64,000 nt of DNA from Aulostomus chinensis (taxonomy: Eukaryota > Chordata > Actinopteri > Syngnathiformes > Aulostomidae), in NCBI GenBank assembly GCA_037954235.1, contig JBBMOA010000001.1, positions 17,348,143 to 17,412,142 of the forward strand. Direction: 5' to 3'. Below are positions 37,861 to 47,023 of this stretch, piece by piece; position 1 is the stretch's first letter; every line of letters begins with the position of its first letter. The notes beneath the pieces were generated by a model. That model did no database searches and was not told the origin of the DNA. It saw only the letters and a list, made by a program, of their open reading frames with translations. Made by a program: the position numbers and the translations under genes.

Positions 37861-39480
37861 GAGGTACCTTTGTTTGTAACCGATCTGCTGAACAGCGAGA
37901 CGCCACCACGCATCGCTGTCGGCTCCGTAAAGGAGGGAGAGGAAGTGGAAAGGACGGAGAAGGGTCGGACCAGGTCTACTGCTAGGTGACCACTCACTGT
38001 CGTCTGCCACACTGCCCCTCATGGTGGGGAGTGTAACGCCATCCTGCCACAGTACATTTGTTTCATTCTTTTGCTCTTGCACTTTAATTAAAATGGACTT
38101 GACTTTAGAATGTTTTGTTTCAAAATATAGATGAATTCCCAGATTTATAGGTAGCATGAGTATGAAGTTGCACTTGCACCCGGTGGGAAAATGTCCTCTG
38201 CATTTGACTCTAACTATGTAGGAGCAGTGTTAGCAGTGTCAGCCTGGGGGCTTGGTCAAGATCAATGACAGGAGTAGCAGACAGGTAATATCCATAGCAT
38301 GCATGTTGTTTTAGAGGAGTAAGGGTACACTGTTGGTCTCTCACCTGATGCGCTGTCATCAGCACAAATGATCTGTTCCTAAACATCAAAATCTACCATC
38401 CCCCCTGATTGTTTTTTACAACTGGAGTACTGGTTAACACTTTAGAAAGCCTTCATTCAGAGCTGTGAAGAACCTTGAACCTGATATACTAACTGGCCAG
38501 ATGAAGCTATGCTAGGCTGCTGTACTCTGAAGAGCTAAAGTAGCAGCTTCTGAGAGGGATGCTAACCTGGATGTGTTCATCTCCTACTTTAGTATCAGCG
38601 GCCCAACTTGGAGCTCTGACAGCCTCCAGCTTTTTGTTCCTGTTTCTGCTTCAGTCAACAGGGAACTCCAACCTGCAGTAGAATCTTCAACAACAATGGA
38701 ATAAAAAAGTGAGGAAGAAAAACTAGAATAAACTTACAAAGCTGAGAAATGTTCATGAAGAAGAAAGGCACACGTTATGATTGAGGCCAGAAACTAAAAC
38801 TCCACACCAAATGTACTTTGACTTGTAGGATAATGAACTTGAATGTGTTGAAACAGCAGATCAATGAATCCACTACCACACAACAAGATGATGACCCCCT
38901 ACCACAAGATGGCGTCACAGATCCTGACGGTCTGTGCAGGAAACATCAAGCAAAACATTACAACAAAGCTCCTGTTGTTCCCTCCAGGAAAAACTGTGGC
39001 TCTGATGAGAAGAAGGATCCCAGCCTCCTCTGAGGATCCATGGCCGCACCATTGGGTAGAAGGACGATGGGGTCGGCACCAGGAGGAACCCTGGTGTCTC
39101 CGATGCAGGGAAGATGGAGCAGTGAAGAGGCCACATTGTGGCGTCCTAAAGAGGACATTTGGTGGAGCCTGAGACAGCAAACATCACGCCCCCTTCATCA
39201 GAAGAACCACAGCACCAGAAGAAAGAATCCTGGCAGTGACGACAGGGAGGATCAGGGTGACCTCCTCACCACCACCTTTGAACCTTCAAGTGAACTTTAA
39301 AAAGCTTTAGAGTGGAGAAGGATTTTAAAACATTTCATTGTTTTTTCCTTTCATTCTCATTTGTGTGATTGTCTGATTTATTAGAAATAAACACTGTCTG
39401 CTGGGTTTCCATCGACTGTGATTCTCTTTTTGCATGCAAGTTGAAAGTTATGCCAATAAAAACCACAAGTATTTGAAGAC
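37861..39480. other. Unassigned non-satellite sequence after the array
   Basis: Unique-looking sequence beginning with GAGGTACCTTTGTTTG. Open frames reach only 103 codons (37846-38157 minus; 38864-39172 plus), overlap each other on both strands, and resemble no family I recognise. A possible poly(A) signal AATAAA lies near 39387. I cannot support a gene here. Confidence 0.5.
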
Positions 39481-39610
39481 CAAAGGAAGAACCCCCAAAG
39501 TCAGGACCCTGAGATCAAAGTGAGAGCTCTGATCTCAGAGGTCTGGGATATTTCCCATCCCATGGCCCTTCAAATAAGAGCCCTGTGTCACTGTCTCAAA
39601 GTTTTCAACC
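39481..39610 (+). repeat. Dispersed repeat, also inverted at about 62,775-62,910
   Basis: ACCAAAGGAAGAACCCCCAA, the CCCTGAGATCAAAGTGAGAG stretch and AGCCCTGTGTCACTGTCTCA have clear reverse-complement counterparts at 62,775-62,910 (for example GGAGGTTCTTCCTTTGGTCT). It is part of the pool of inverted duplicate pieces in this tRNA neighbourhood. No coding content seen. Confidence 0.6.
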
Positions 39611-39674
39611 GTATTTGTTTGTTAAATTAAAACCAGACGACCACTGTGGTCCTTTTTACACGGTAAGTAAAGCA

Positions 39675-39750
39675 CAGATGCCCTGGTGGACCTGTTGGCA
39701 CCCTGGACTTTGAATCCAGTGACCTGAGTCCAAGTCTCCATTCCAGCAGG
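39675..39750 (+). pseudogene. tRNA-Gln(TTG)-like remnant
   Basis: The anticodon stem-loop CTGGACTTTGAATCCAG (39703-39719) is exactly the Gln form with anticodon TTG. Upstream CCTGGTGGACCTGTTGGCA and downstream GAGTCCAAGTCT are damaged versions of the D arm and T arm. The acceptor stem does not pair and the B box is altered. A dead tRNA copy. Confidence 0.55.
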
Positions 39751-40273
39751 TTTCCTGCAGCCTTCAGCAGAGCTGCCATGTTTCTCTGTAGAGAACTAAG
39801 TGATGCTCTCAGCAGGTTGAGGGCACCACCAACACATGAGGGATGAACCTCTGACTTCCTTCTTGTCAAACAGGAAACTCCTAATACCTCATTTGAGTAA
39901 AGTACCTCATATTCCTGACATCCAAGTAGTAGTGAAGTGGAGGAAGAAGGGAGGAGATCTCCAACAGGATCCTTCTTCCCTCTGTCCTCCTTGATCTCAT
40001 GGATCACCACAGTCAAGGGGAGACCCAAGCTCCCGGATGGATCTGGCACTCAGGAACTGCTGAGTTTTCCAGTGGACTTTGTTCCATCCATGGTTCAGGA
40101 ACAGGACTCCTCCTGGTTAACCTGGTATCTTTCCACCCAACTGTGGGTTCTTGGAGAATTTTTCATGTCATGTCAAGAAATCAGGCTGGCGGGTTTTTCA
40201 ATGAGAGAAATTCTGGTAACTTAATTAAGTGGCATGTTTGTTGAAGCAGTAATTAACTGATAAATTAAGGAAG
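39751..40273. other. Unassigned sequence
   Basis: No recognisable gene. The 140-codon minus-strand open frame 39627-40049 runs antisense through the tRNA-Gln remnant and has no domain I recognise, so I do not call it. Short overlapping open frames lie on the other strand. Confidence 0.5.
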
Positions 40274-40471
40274 GCCTGGCCAGTCTTTGCTCCCAGGTCA
40301 TACGATGGAGTTAGAAAGTTCTGAATCAATCTGGAGTTCCATGATTTCCTTGTGGTTCATGATCCTTTTGCCAATGTAGTCTGGAACAAGAGCAAGATGA
40401 ACCTCCAAATATCAACAGGTTGATTGCAGGCGATGTCAAGTGGTATTTAGAGGAACCTCCTCTTTGTGTTT

Positions 40472-40535
40472 GGTTCCATGGTGGAATGGTGAGCACTCTG
40501 GATCAGGGATCAGAGTTCAAGTCTCAGAAGGACCT
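40472..40535 (+). pseudogene. tRNA-Gln pseudogene with deleted anticodon arm
   Basis: Starts GGTTCCATGGTGGAATGGTG as tRNA-Gln and keeps GAGTTCAAGTCTC of the T arm, but has only 64 positions: the anticodon arm has lost about 8 nt (CTGGATCAGGGATCAG), removing the anticodon loop. The acceptor 3' side AAGGACC pairs only partly. Its mirror copy at 63,729-63,800 keeps the full length. Confidence 0.75.
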
Positions 40536-40766
40536 TCCTGTCTGGAATGTGTCCCATGTAACAAACTGATCAAAAGATGCAATGTGGTTCTAATGTTCTG
40601 GTTCATTTCTTGTCCTTTAGAAAAATGAAAATCATTTCTCCCTGCCATGAACTCAGACTGTGTGTTTAATGTTAACAATAAATGCAACAACTAAGGAGCC
40701 AGTAGCTCCTGTGGAAAAAATTCTACTTTGTCAGTGAATTAATTCAGTCTGCAACTGTCAGTGTCT

Positions 40767-40849
40767 GTCAGGATGGCCGAGCGGTCTAAGGCGCTGCGTT
40801 CAGGTCGCAGTCTCTCCTGGAGGCGTGGGTTCAAATCCCACTTCTGACA
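40767..40849 (+). tRNA. tRNA-Leu (anticodon CAG)
   Basis: An 83 nt type II tRNA. The acceptor GTCAGGA pairs fully with TTCTGAC (one G-U), discriminator A. The D-arm A box is TGGCCGAGCGGTCTAAGG. The anticodon stem CTGCG/CGCAG encloses loop TTCAGGT, anticodon CAG at 40801-40803, reading CTG codons. The variable arm is of normal leucine size. The T arm GTGGG-TTCAAAT-CCCAC contains a good B box. A pol III terminator TTTT follows at 40857-40860. All helices are intact, so this is the best-supported working gene in the window. No intron. It sits in inverted unit C, whose mirror copy at 63,479 is damaged. Confidence 0.94.
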
Positions 40850-41213
40850 AAGGACATTTTCTCCACATTCCTATGCATCCACAGTGGTAAATTCCAAACC
40901 CAGTTGAAGCTGCTCTCCACTGATGGGAGTGAGTGGTTGAACTGGCAGCAGAGGAGGCAAAGGAGCTTCCCTGTGATGGTCCAACATTGCCTGGTTTCCT
41001 CCAACATGGAGCAGCCACCAAACTCTAACTTCAATGTTGGATCAAAGTCTTCTGAAGAAATGTGTTTTCTTTCAATTCACATTTTGTCCATTAACTTCAT
41101 CATCAGAGTCTCCATCTCATCACATGACTAAAGTCTGGGTTCTGTGTTGGTGGTAAAATATCCTTCCATGCCCCTCACTAGTTTGCACACAGAAAAGCAT
41201 ATTTTCCTGGTTT

Positions 41214-41498
41214 CAGATCTCTTAGGTTGTTCTCTCTCTTAAAGCAGCTGAGGCAGCTTTCATTGTGTGATTTATTTTAAAATATAAATATGGAACAGAA
41301 CCATTGGAATCAGATGTCAGGACATTTGAAGGAATGTCAATCTCCTGTTGAAATGTTGCAGTGTGCAGCTGAGGCTCTCTGGCAGTGGCACCAGGAGCCA
41401 CAATGGCAGAACCTGGACCCTCCTGGAGGAGAACCACAGGTGAGGGCCTTCTTGGCTCCAGATTGATGGAAATCAAGTGTCTGAGGCTGTTAGCAGCC
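41214..41498. other. Unassigned sequence
   Basis: No gene recognised. The minus open frame 41222-41500 (92 codons) has no recognisable domain. Confidence 0.4.
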
Positions 41499-41910
41499 AT
41501 GAAGTTGATCTGGTTGGCACTGGTATTTGTTCTTGCTGCAGCTCAGGAGTGATTCAGGAGAAGAAGTTCAGAACAGCCAAGGTTGGGGACTGGAATTCTA
41601 AAATTTCCCCTGGAACCAAACAACCTTGGAGGGTAAAAGCTCCAATCATAGCCACTCAGATGCAGCAGCAGAAGAAGCTGTCATCTACCCTGACAGTCAG
41701 AGCATCAAGTCAAGAAAACATCACCATCTTGTAGTTCCAAACCTCCACCTGTCAGATTCAGCTACTTCTGATTGTGGGACTTTAAATTTGAACACAATGG
41801 AATTTGGACAAGGAGTTTTCCTTCCAGTCCAAACATCATCGTCCAGCCTCCAACCAGAGGTCCATCAGTTATCATGGAGCCACAGGTGGAGTCTGGATTC
41901 TTTTCTGGAA
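41499..41910 (+). pseudogene. Decayed immunoglobulin V-domain (NITR-like) sequence, copy 1
   Basis: ATG at 41499 opens a hydrophobic leader, MKLIWLALVFVLAAAQE, resembling a signal peptide and ending at TGA (41550-41552). Downstream, in another frame, 41740-41838 reads VPNLHLSDSATSDCG and then MEFGQGVFLPVQT. L-x-x-S-D-S-A-T-x-x-C is the F-strand signature of an Ig V domain (Cys codon 41773-41775; the usual Y-Y before Cys is S-D here) and F-G-Q-G (41803-41814) matches a J-like G strand, as in teleost novel immune-type receptors. The first Cys and the Trp are not recognisable between, and frames change, so it is dead. The NITR assignment is an inference from the joined V-J layout; another Ig-family receptor is possible. 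A shorter copy lies at 46,622-46,911. Confidence 0.5.
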
Positions 41911-41955
41911 TGAGACGGCAATGACAGTCCTGCCAAGTGACATCACTGACATGAA

Positions 41956-42161
41956 TGGATGACTTCAGTCATGTGACTGGATGACTTCAGTCATGTGACT
42001 GGATGGCAGTGTAGATGCCAATGTAGAGGTTGGGGAAATAGTCTCTGAGAATCCAACTTGAAGCCACTCCCTCCTTGTTCTTCAAAAACCCAAACAGCGA
42101 CCATCAGTCTCCCACCAATCCTGTACTTGGGTTCAATGTTGCTGTTCCATTTTGCAGCATT
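41956..42161 (+). repeat. Inverted duplicate B, left copy
   Basis: Reverse complement of about 55,075-55,290: it shares GATGCCAATGTAGAGGTTGG, CTCCTTGTTCTTCAAAAACC and ending CCATTTTGCAGCA. It starts with two 22 bp direct repeats around GACTTCAGTCATGTGACTGG, a motif also present at 46,545-46,600 and 55,230-55,290. Confidence 0.85.
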
Positions 42162-43052
42162 CATCCCCTCATTCTGGAGGCTTTGACATGAAAATGAAAA
42201 TGCTGAGAGACATAAATGCAAATCAGGGTATTTGACCAGAGGTGACATATCTTTTAATGCCTTTCTTGTTATATTTGTTATATATGTTCTGCATGGTTAT
42301 ATTTGTTATGGTTGTTATAGAGTTTATGGTTATTATCTCTGTTTCTTGTGTCTTTGTCTTTGTTGTCCTCCCCTTCGTCCGTCCTGGATTTTTGACCTTG
42401 GTTGCAGGAAGCCTGTGACCTCAACTCCTTTTTCTGTGTTGCTGAACGTAGAGCCTTGCTTCATTGTGCTAGCTAATGTGTGATCCTCCCTGCTAATTCC
42501 TTATTTCATTGACTAATTACCCACCAAAAATAAATACCTAACTGCTTTATTTGGCTGAAGTTTAAAAGACCATCATTCTGGTAGCAACAGTCTTTCTGCC
42601 TTGTAAATTCTCCACTCCAAGCTAACGATGGCTTCTCCCTCTTGTCCTCCTCTCTCCTGCTCAGAGTGCCACATGTTTTCTTCCTCCTCTGCCTCCTTTA
42701 GTGATACTGATAAGTGTGTTAAATGTAGTTTTTTGTTGTGTTGGAGGTGAGGCTTAGCGATGTTCAATTGGACCTGCAGCGGCTCTGCACCAAAAGCTGC
42801 GAGAGCTAGCCAGCCCTCACTAGCTGGTGCAGACCACCTTAGCTTAGCTCCTGGCTTAGGCCCAACTAGCGCTCCCCCAGAAGCTCCCAAGCATCTGGGA
42901 GAGCGCCAAGAAAAGTTGGGCCTAAGCTAGGATATGCTTGCTCATGAAGAATTGTTGGGTGTAAATTCATTTAAGGAGTGTTGAACTGGATCTGTTCTAC
43001 TTGTAAAGTGTAACTTTTGTTATTTGGTGCTTTACAGGGTGATGACTTGCTG
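42162..43052. other. Unassigned sequence with one hairpin
   Basis: AT-rich, with no supported gene. It contains an imperfect hairpin at 42,850-42,928 (CTTAGGCCCAACT paired with AGTTGGGCCTAAG, with an inner GCGCTCCC/GGGAGAGCGC pair). The 83- and 105-codon open frames here have no recognisable domain. Confidence 0.5.
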
Positions 43053-43295
43053 GGGACACTTTATCACAGCAGTGGACAAACATCAGCATTCAACACCCAG
43101 CAGCTCCTCTGATCAACAGAACAAGTTAAAGTATTCTGAGAAGGAGGGCATCGATCCCTCTACTGCTCACATGCTAAGCTAGCGCTCTACCATTGCAGCT
43201 AATTCCCCTGTTCAGGAGCACAGCAGATAATGCACCTTGACCTTCATGCATGGTTTAATGAGCGTCACCAGTTGAAGCTTCTCTGGTTGACCAAT
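43053..43295 (+). repeat. Inverted duplicate D, left copy (tRNA-Ala unit)
   Basis: Reverse complement of 49,084-49,326, shown by GGGGACACTTTATCAC, AACACCCAGCAGCTCCTCTG and TTCATGCATGGTTTAATGAG. It carries the tRNA-Ala remnant. Confidence 0.85.
43136..43208 (-). pseudogene. tRNA-Ala(AGC) pseudogene
   Basis: The minus strand reads GGGGAATTAGCTGCAATGGT and then GAGCGCTAGCTTAGCATGTG, clearly alanine tRNA with loop TTAGCAT (anticodon AGC), and B box GGGATCGATGCCC. The acceptor 3' side CTTCTCA no longer pairs at positions 1 and 7, and the anticodon stem CTAGC/GTGAG has a mismatch. Probably non-functional. Confidence 0.7.
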
Positions 43296-43796
43296 GTAAT
43301 GGAGACCAAGGGTTCCATGACATCAATGATTAATTGAAGGTAGCATTTGTCTTGGTATTAACAGTTTATGTAAATTAGAGGATCACACACATGTTAATGG
43401 TGAGGTTTATTGAATCGGAAAACATGTGAAACATTTTCTATGCCATGTGTTCCAGGGAGGGACCTGGGAAGCACAGGGGGACCGGCCATCCTGCCTGTGG
43501 AAAATGAAGACCCCAGTGTCAGTCAGTGGTAATCACTGTGCAAGGCCTGGTATTTTGTGTTTGTCAAGTTTTTCTCATGTAAATGTGGCAGTTTCAGTCG
43601 TCACGGTCAGTCCTCACCTCTTCCTGGTGGTTTCCTTAAAGGGGGTGGAGCCAAAAGGGGAGAGTGGCCCAAGGAAGCTCCTTAAGAGCTGTAGGTGCAA
43701 ACCTTTGCTCCCAGATGGGGGAGGGGGTACAATCACAGACAAGGTTCATTGAATGATTATGTGGATGTATGACTGAGTTGGTGTAGTAGTCTGGAA
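43296..43796. other. Unassigned sequence
   Basis: No gene recognised. The 108-codon open frame 43426-43752 has no recognisable domain and a composition like its surroundings. Confidence 0.4.
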
Positions 43797-43896
43797 TCAT
43801 GTATATATTTAGTCAGGTTAAGTTGTTGAGATGGTGCTGGTTTGATGTAAATATTGATTGTAGAGCATGGTTGTGGTCTCACCTCCACTCTATGGG

Positions 43897-44273
43897 CCAT
43901 CCATCGTCATCTTCTGCTTATTCCTTACTAGTAAGGGTCGCGGGGGGGCTGGAGCCTATCCCAGCATCTATGGGCGAGAGGCGGGGTTCACCCTGGACAG
44001 GTCGCCAGTCCATCGCAGGGCCAACACACAGAGACAAACAACCATTCACACTCATACCTACGGTCAATTTAGAGAATCCAATCAGCCTCGTCCCCAAATT
44101 GCATGTTTTTGGACTGTGGGAGGAAGCTGGAGTATCAGAGAGGACGCGCGCAGGCACGGGGAGAACATGGAGACTCCACACAGAAAGATCCCGCGCCCGA
44201 GCCAGGACTCGAACCCGGAACCTTCTTGCTGTGAGGGCACAGTGCTAACCATTGCACCACCGTGCAGGCCCGC
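43897..44273 (-). mobile_element. tRNA-derived SINE, copy 1
   Basis: On the minus strand the head reads GGCCTGCACGGTGGTGCAAT then GGTTAGCACTG (A-box-like) and CGGGTTCGAGTCC (B box), followed by a body with GGAGTCTCCATGTTCTCCCC and CGACCTGTCCAGGGTGAACC, and a 3' tail ending in repeated GATGG. This is a very common teleost dispersed repeat with a tRNA-like pol III head. The exact family name (Mermaid/V-SINE-like) is uncertain. The mirror copy is at 52,807-53,188. Confidence 0.75.
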
Positions 44274-44426
44274 TATGGGGGCTGATCTGTCAAATTTCCT
44301 GCAGCCAGGAGGGAATTAAAGGCAGTCAGGGGTTTTTAATTTAAGTTAACGGTGTCTCATGCAATCTCTTTCAATACTCCAGTGGTGGTTTAAGTGAAGA
44401 AAAACATGGGTTAGTCAGTAGGACTC

Positions 44427-44432
<6 letters not shown>

Positions 44433-44483
<51 letters not shown>
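44433..44483. repeat. (TG)n microsatellite
   Basis: About 51 bp of uninterrupted TG inside inverted duplicate A; the mirror arm has a longer AC run at 52,580-52,651. The 60-odd codon Cys-Val open frames over it are artefacts. Confidence 0.97.
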
Positions 44484-44485
<2 letters not shown>

Positions 44486-45421
44486 CCATGCAGACTTTCC
44501 CTTGTGACAACCGATTTGATTTGGAAACCATCTCATCTAAATCTCCTCTCCAAAAACCCTCTTCTTCAACTTTGTACCCAAGTTGTCTCCTCATCAGGCA
44601 CCACAGTATCCAGTAGGTTCAGTTAAAACAGTCATCAGTGATTAATGTTCATGTTCAATGATGAGGTTTTGATTTATTCTTCCAGAATCATCTGAACAAA
44701 CCCTCCTCAACACAGTGAAGCCTTCATCTGACAGGAGGAGTTTCTTTTCCCAGTGATTCCACTGACAGTGAAAAGCTTCGTTCATCAGACTGGTCTGATA
44801 GGATCAACTACTGGTTGCTCTGGAGTGCAAACAGCAACCTGTCAGGAAACATTAGTCAGATCAAAGCCAAGATTAAAGAAAGAGCCTCCAGATCAAAGAC
44901 AGAATTGATGATGATGTCATCAGGGGGCTTTGATAGTGTCTTTATTTGTACCGAGAATTCTGTCTTTGATCTCAGGAGGACATGAAAGAAACACAACTGA
45001 GGAAAGTAGAGGAGAACATTCAGCTTCATTAGAAACACTTGAACTGTTGAACAGTAGAATTTGTTTGAAACAGTTTACAACACTGAGTGACAGGATTGAA
45101 GAGGGAAGGTTTTTCTACTTTAAATTTAATTCTAACTTTAAACTGGGCATGAACATTTTTAGTCGTTCATATTGTAACATACAGGGGAAGTCATGACATT
45201 CCCTTTTTTTTAACCTGTCCTGTTCAGGAAATGGAAATGGAAATTTAGCTGCTATGTTGAATCAGAAGAACCTTTTGAAGTCTACTTTTGCTTCAGTCAG
45301 AAAGTGGACTTTTGTTAACTCTCACAATGGTTGGTGATTGTGGAGGAAGACAAAATCCTTATGAACCTCTTTTTAACAGACGCACATTTCTAAAGATGCA
45401 GGTTTATTTTATTTTTTCTTT

Positions 45422-45493
45422 TAGCAGAGGATGGTTTCAATCCATCGACCTCTGGGTTATGGGCCCAGCACGCGTCCTCTGCGCCACCATTGA
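45422..45493 (-). pseudogene. Initiator tRNA-Met pseudogene, acceptor 5' side lost
   Basis: The minus strand contains GTGGCGCAGAGGACGCGTGC, the initiator stem-loop GGGCCCATAACCC (anticodon CAT) and GATGGATTGAAACCATCCTC, the hallmarks of initiator tRNA-Met, with the 3' end TCTGCTA. The 5' acceptor strand, expected to pair with CTCTGCT, is replaced by unrelated TCAATGG, and the T loop has a C-to-T change. Non-functional. Its mirror copy at 51,581 is broken in a different place. Confidence 0.8.
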
Positions 45494-45898
45494 CAGAACA
45501 GTCCTTGTTTTAGGAGAGCATTCTCTGTGTTTGTCTCTGCCCTGCTCTCCTGCTCTCTTTCCCCTCATTTAGTCCTTGACATGATCCATGCTCTACAGCT
45601 CTGCGGGTGGAATGAAGACCTGCGTCTGCTCTGCCCGTGCCGTCCTTCGTCTCAACCTAAATTGTTTGACCCACCTTTATAATGCTGCAGACAACACAAC
45701 CAAACTGGCCCCGATCAGGATTTGACAGGCCGAAACATGCCCTAAAAACACCAAGAATAATATCCACCACCTTCTGAACGGGGCCTGGTCCGTCTCCTGC
45801 ATCAGGGGCCGCCGCAGTCGCGCATCAGTTGTTCAACAGCTGTTCGCCGCAACACTCAGTGAGACAAAGACATCGAAGCTCAAACTGCTGTTGAGGAA

Positions 45899-45970
45899 GC
45901 CGTGATCGTATAGTGGTTAGTACTTTGCGTTGTGGCCGCAGCAACCCCGGTTCGAATCCGGGTCACGGCA
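45899..45970 (+). tRNA. tRNA-His (anticodon GTG)
   Basis: 72 nt. Acceptor GCCGTGA/TCACGGC is fully paired. The D arm is TCGTATAGTGGTTAGTA. The anticodon stem TTGCG/CGCAG (one G-U) encloses loop TTGTGGC, anticodon GTG at 45932-45934, reading histidine codons. The T arm CCCGG-TTCGAAT-CCGGG is perfect and contains a consensus B box. Only TTT runs follow closely, so the pol III terminator is weak. Intact helices make this a credible working gene; the universal 5' extra G of tRNA-His is added after transcription. The mirror copy at 50,995 is damaged. Confidence 0.93.
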
Positions 45971-46093
45971 GCATGAGATAAATTTCTTTGTGTGTATTGA
46001 TGGACACAAGCCAAGCAGAAATTTCCCACAATGCAATAGGGCAGTGTTTGGTCAGTCTGAAAATGATGTCATATTATTGTGTCATCACTTGAC

Positions 46094-46283
46094 CAGACCC
46101 AAAAGTAGGCTCAGGTATCAGTTTCTTCTCAATGCTAATGTCTGCTAGCTTAGTCTGCTACTTTGATGGCTCTGCCTGCTCAAAGGTCCAGACCCAAAAG
46201 TAGACTCAGGTATCAGTTTCTTCTCAATGCTAACGTCTGCTAGCTTAGTCTGCTACTTTGATGGCTCTGTCTGCTCAAAGGTC
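46094..46283 (+). repeat. 95 bp unit, two tandem copies
   Basis: CAGACCCAAAAGTAGGCTC at 46,094 and CAGACCCAAAAGTAGACTC at 46,189 each start a 95 bp unit running through GTCTGCTAGCTTAGTCTGC to CTGCTCAAAGGTC. The mirror arm (50,758-50,855) has only one copy, so this duplication happened after the inverted duplication or the other copy was lost. Confidence 0.85.
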
Positions 46284-46621
46284 CAGACCCCTGGATGTGG
46301 TGGTTCCTACCTGAACATAGATTCTGTCAGCTCATGTTGTTAAATCAACTCACCAGGAACACCAGTAGATTTCAATGGACTGACAATGAGTCTCATTGAA
46401 TGGTAAACATGTCAAATATGAAGTCATCACCTGAGGAGGTCTGCTGCTGGAATGAAGCTCCAGATATTCACAAGATATTCTAGATCTTAAAATAAAGCAT
46501 TTTTATATTTGATTTCTTATTCATTCAGGTCATCCAGTCATGTGACTGAAGTCATCCAGTCACGTGACTGAAGTCATCCAGTCATGTCAGTGATGTCACT
46601 TGGCAGGACTGTCATTGCCGT

Positions 46622-46911
46622 CTCATTCTAGAAAAGAATCCAGACTCCACATACAAGATGGTTGATGTTTTCTTGACTTGATGCTCTGACTGTCAAGTTA
46701 GATGACAGCTTCTTCTGCTGCTGCATCTGAGTGGCTAGGATTGGAGGTTTTACCTCCGAAGGTTGTTTGGTTCCAGGGGAAACTTCAAAATTCCAGTCCC
46801 CAAACTGGGCTGTTCTGAAACTCTTCTCCTGAATCACTCCTGAGTTCTTGTTAAGAGCTGGAAATGAGCTGCAGCAAGAACAAATACCAGTGCCAACCAG
46901 ATCAACTTCAT
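46622..46911 (-). pseudogene. Decayed Ig-like leader/V-region sequence, copy 2 (truncated)
   Basis: The minus strand begins ATGAAGTTGATCTGGTTGGC like 41,499 (same MKLIWLALVFVLAAA leader), then has an extra 25 or so bases before CAGGAGTGATTCAGGAGAAG. It follows copy 1 through SSNLTVRASSQENIN and then jumps to GTGGAGTCTGGATTCTTTTC. The segment that holds LSDSAT-x-x-C and FGQG in copy 1 is deleted. Dead remnant. Confidence 0.5.
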
Positions 46912-46920
46912 GGCTGTTTT

Positions 46921-47023
46921 TGTAGTGATTTGGTTCTAAACAAATAAAACTGACTTGACTTGATTTGGTGCCTCATGAGGAGAAAATTTGGGCACAAATG
47001 TTGGACAAGAGTGTTTGTGGAGG
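46921..47023 (+). repeat. Direct repeat pair with 50,355-50,460
   Basis: GTGATTTGGTTCTAAACAAA, TGACTTGACTTGATTTGGTG and GGGCACAAATGTTGGACAAG recur in the same orientation near 50,355-50,460. They frame the unmatched loop of inverted duplicate A. Confidence 0.8.

Larger units (their letters stand above)
40274..41213 (+). repeat. Inverted duplicate unit C, left copy (Leu/Gln tRNA unit)
   Basis: Reverse complement of 63,104-64,000. GGCCTGGCCAGTCTTTGCTC at 40,274 equals the complement of the last bases of the window, and the match runs through the tRNA-Gln and tRNA-Leu sequences to about 41,213 (TTTGCACACAGAAAAGCAT against the complement of 63,121-63,145). Small indels separate the copies, including an 8 bp difference in the Gln anticodon arm. 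The right copy reaches the window edge, so the full unit is larger. Confidence 0.88.
43797..46525 (+). repeat. Inverted duplicate A, left copy (SINE, initiator-Met and His tRNA unit)
   Basis: Reverse complement of 50,518-53,281 over about 2.7 kb. Matching landmarks in mirror order: TATATTTAGTCAGGTTAAG (43,802), SINE (43,897-44,273), TG repeat (44,433), GGTTGGTGATTGTGGAGGAA (45,329), initiator tRNA-Met remnant (45,422), tRNA-His (45,899) and GCATTTTTATATTTGATTT (46,497). Positions sum to about 97,077, placing the centre near 48.54 kb. A 4.0 kb unmatched loop lies between the arms. Confidence 0.92.

Noticed and set aside
39627..40049. 140-codon minus-strand open frame
   Set aside because: Runs antisense across a tRNA-Gln remnant, with no domain and no conservation visible.
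43799..44319. 149- and 150-codon overlapping open frames
   Set aside because: They translate the SINE in two frames; the mirror copy does not preserve either frame.
45600..45900. Possible 5S rRNA or small nuclear RNA upstream of tRNA-His
   Set aside because: No 5S internal control region or snRNA motif could be identified.
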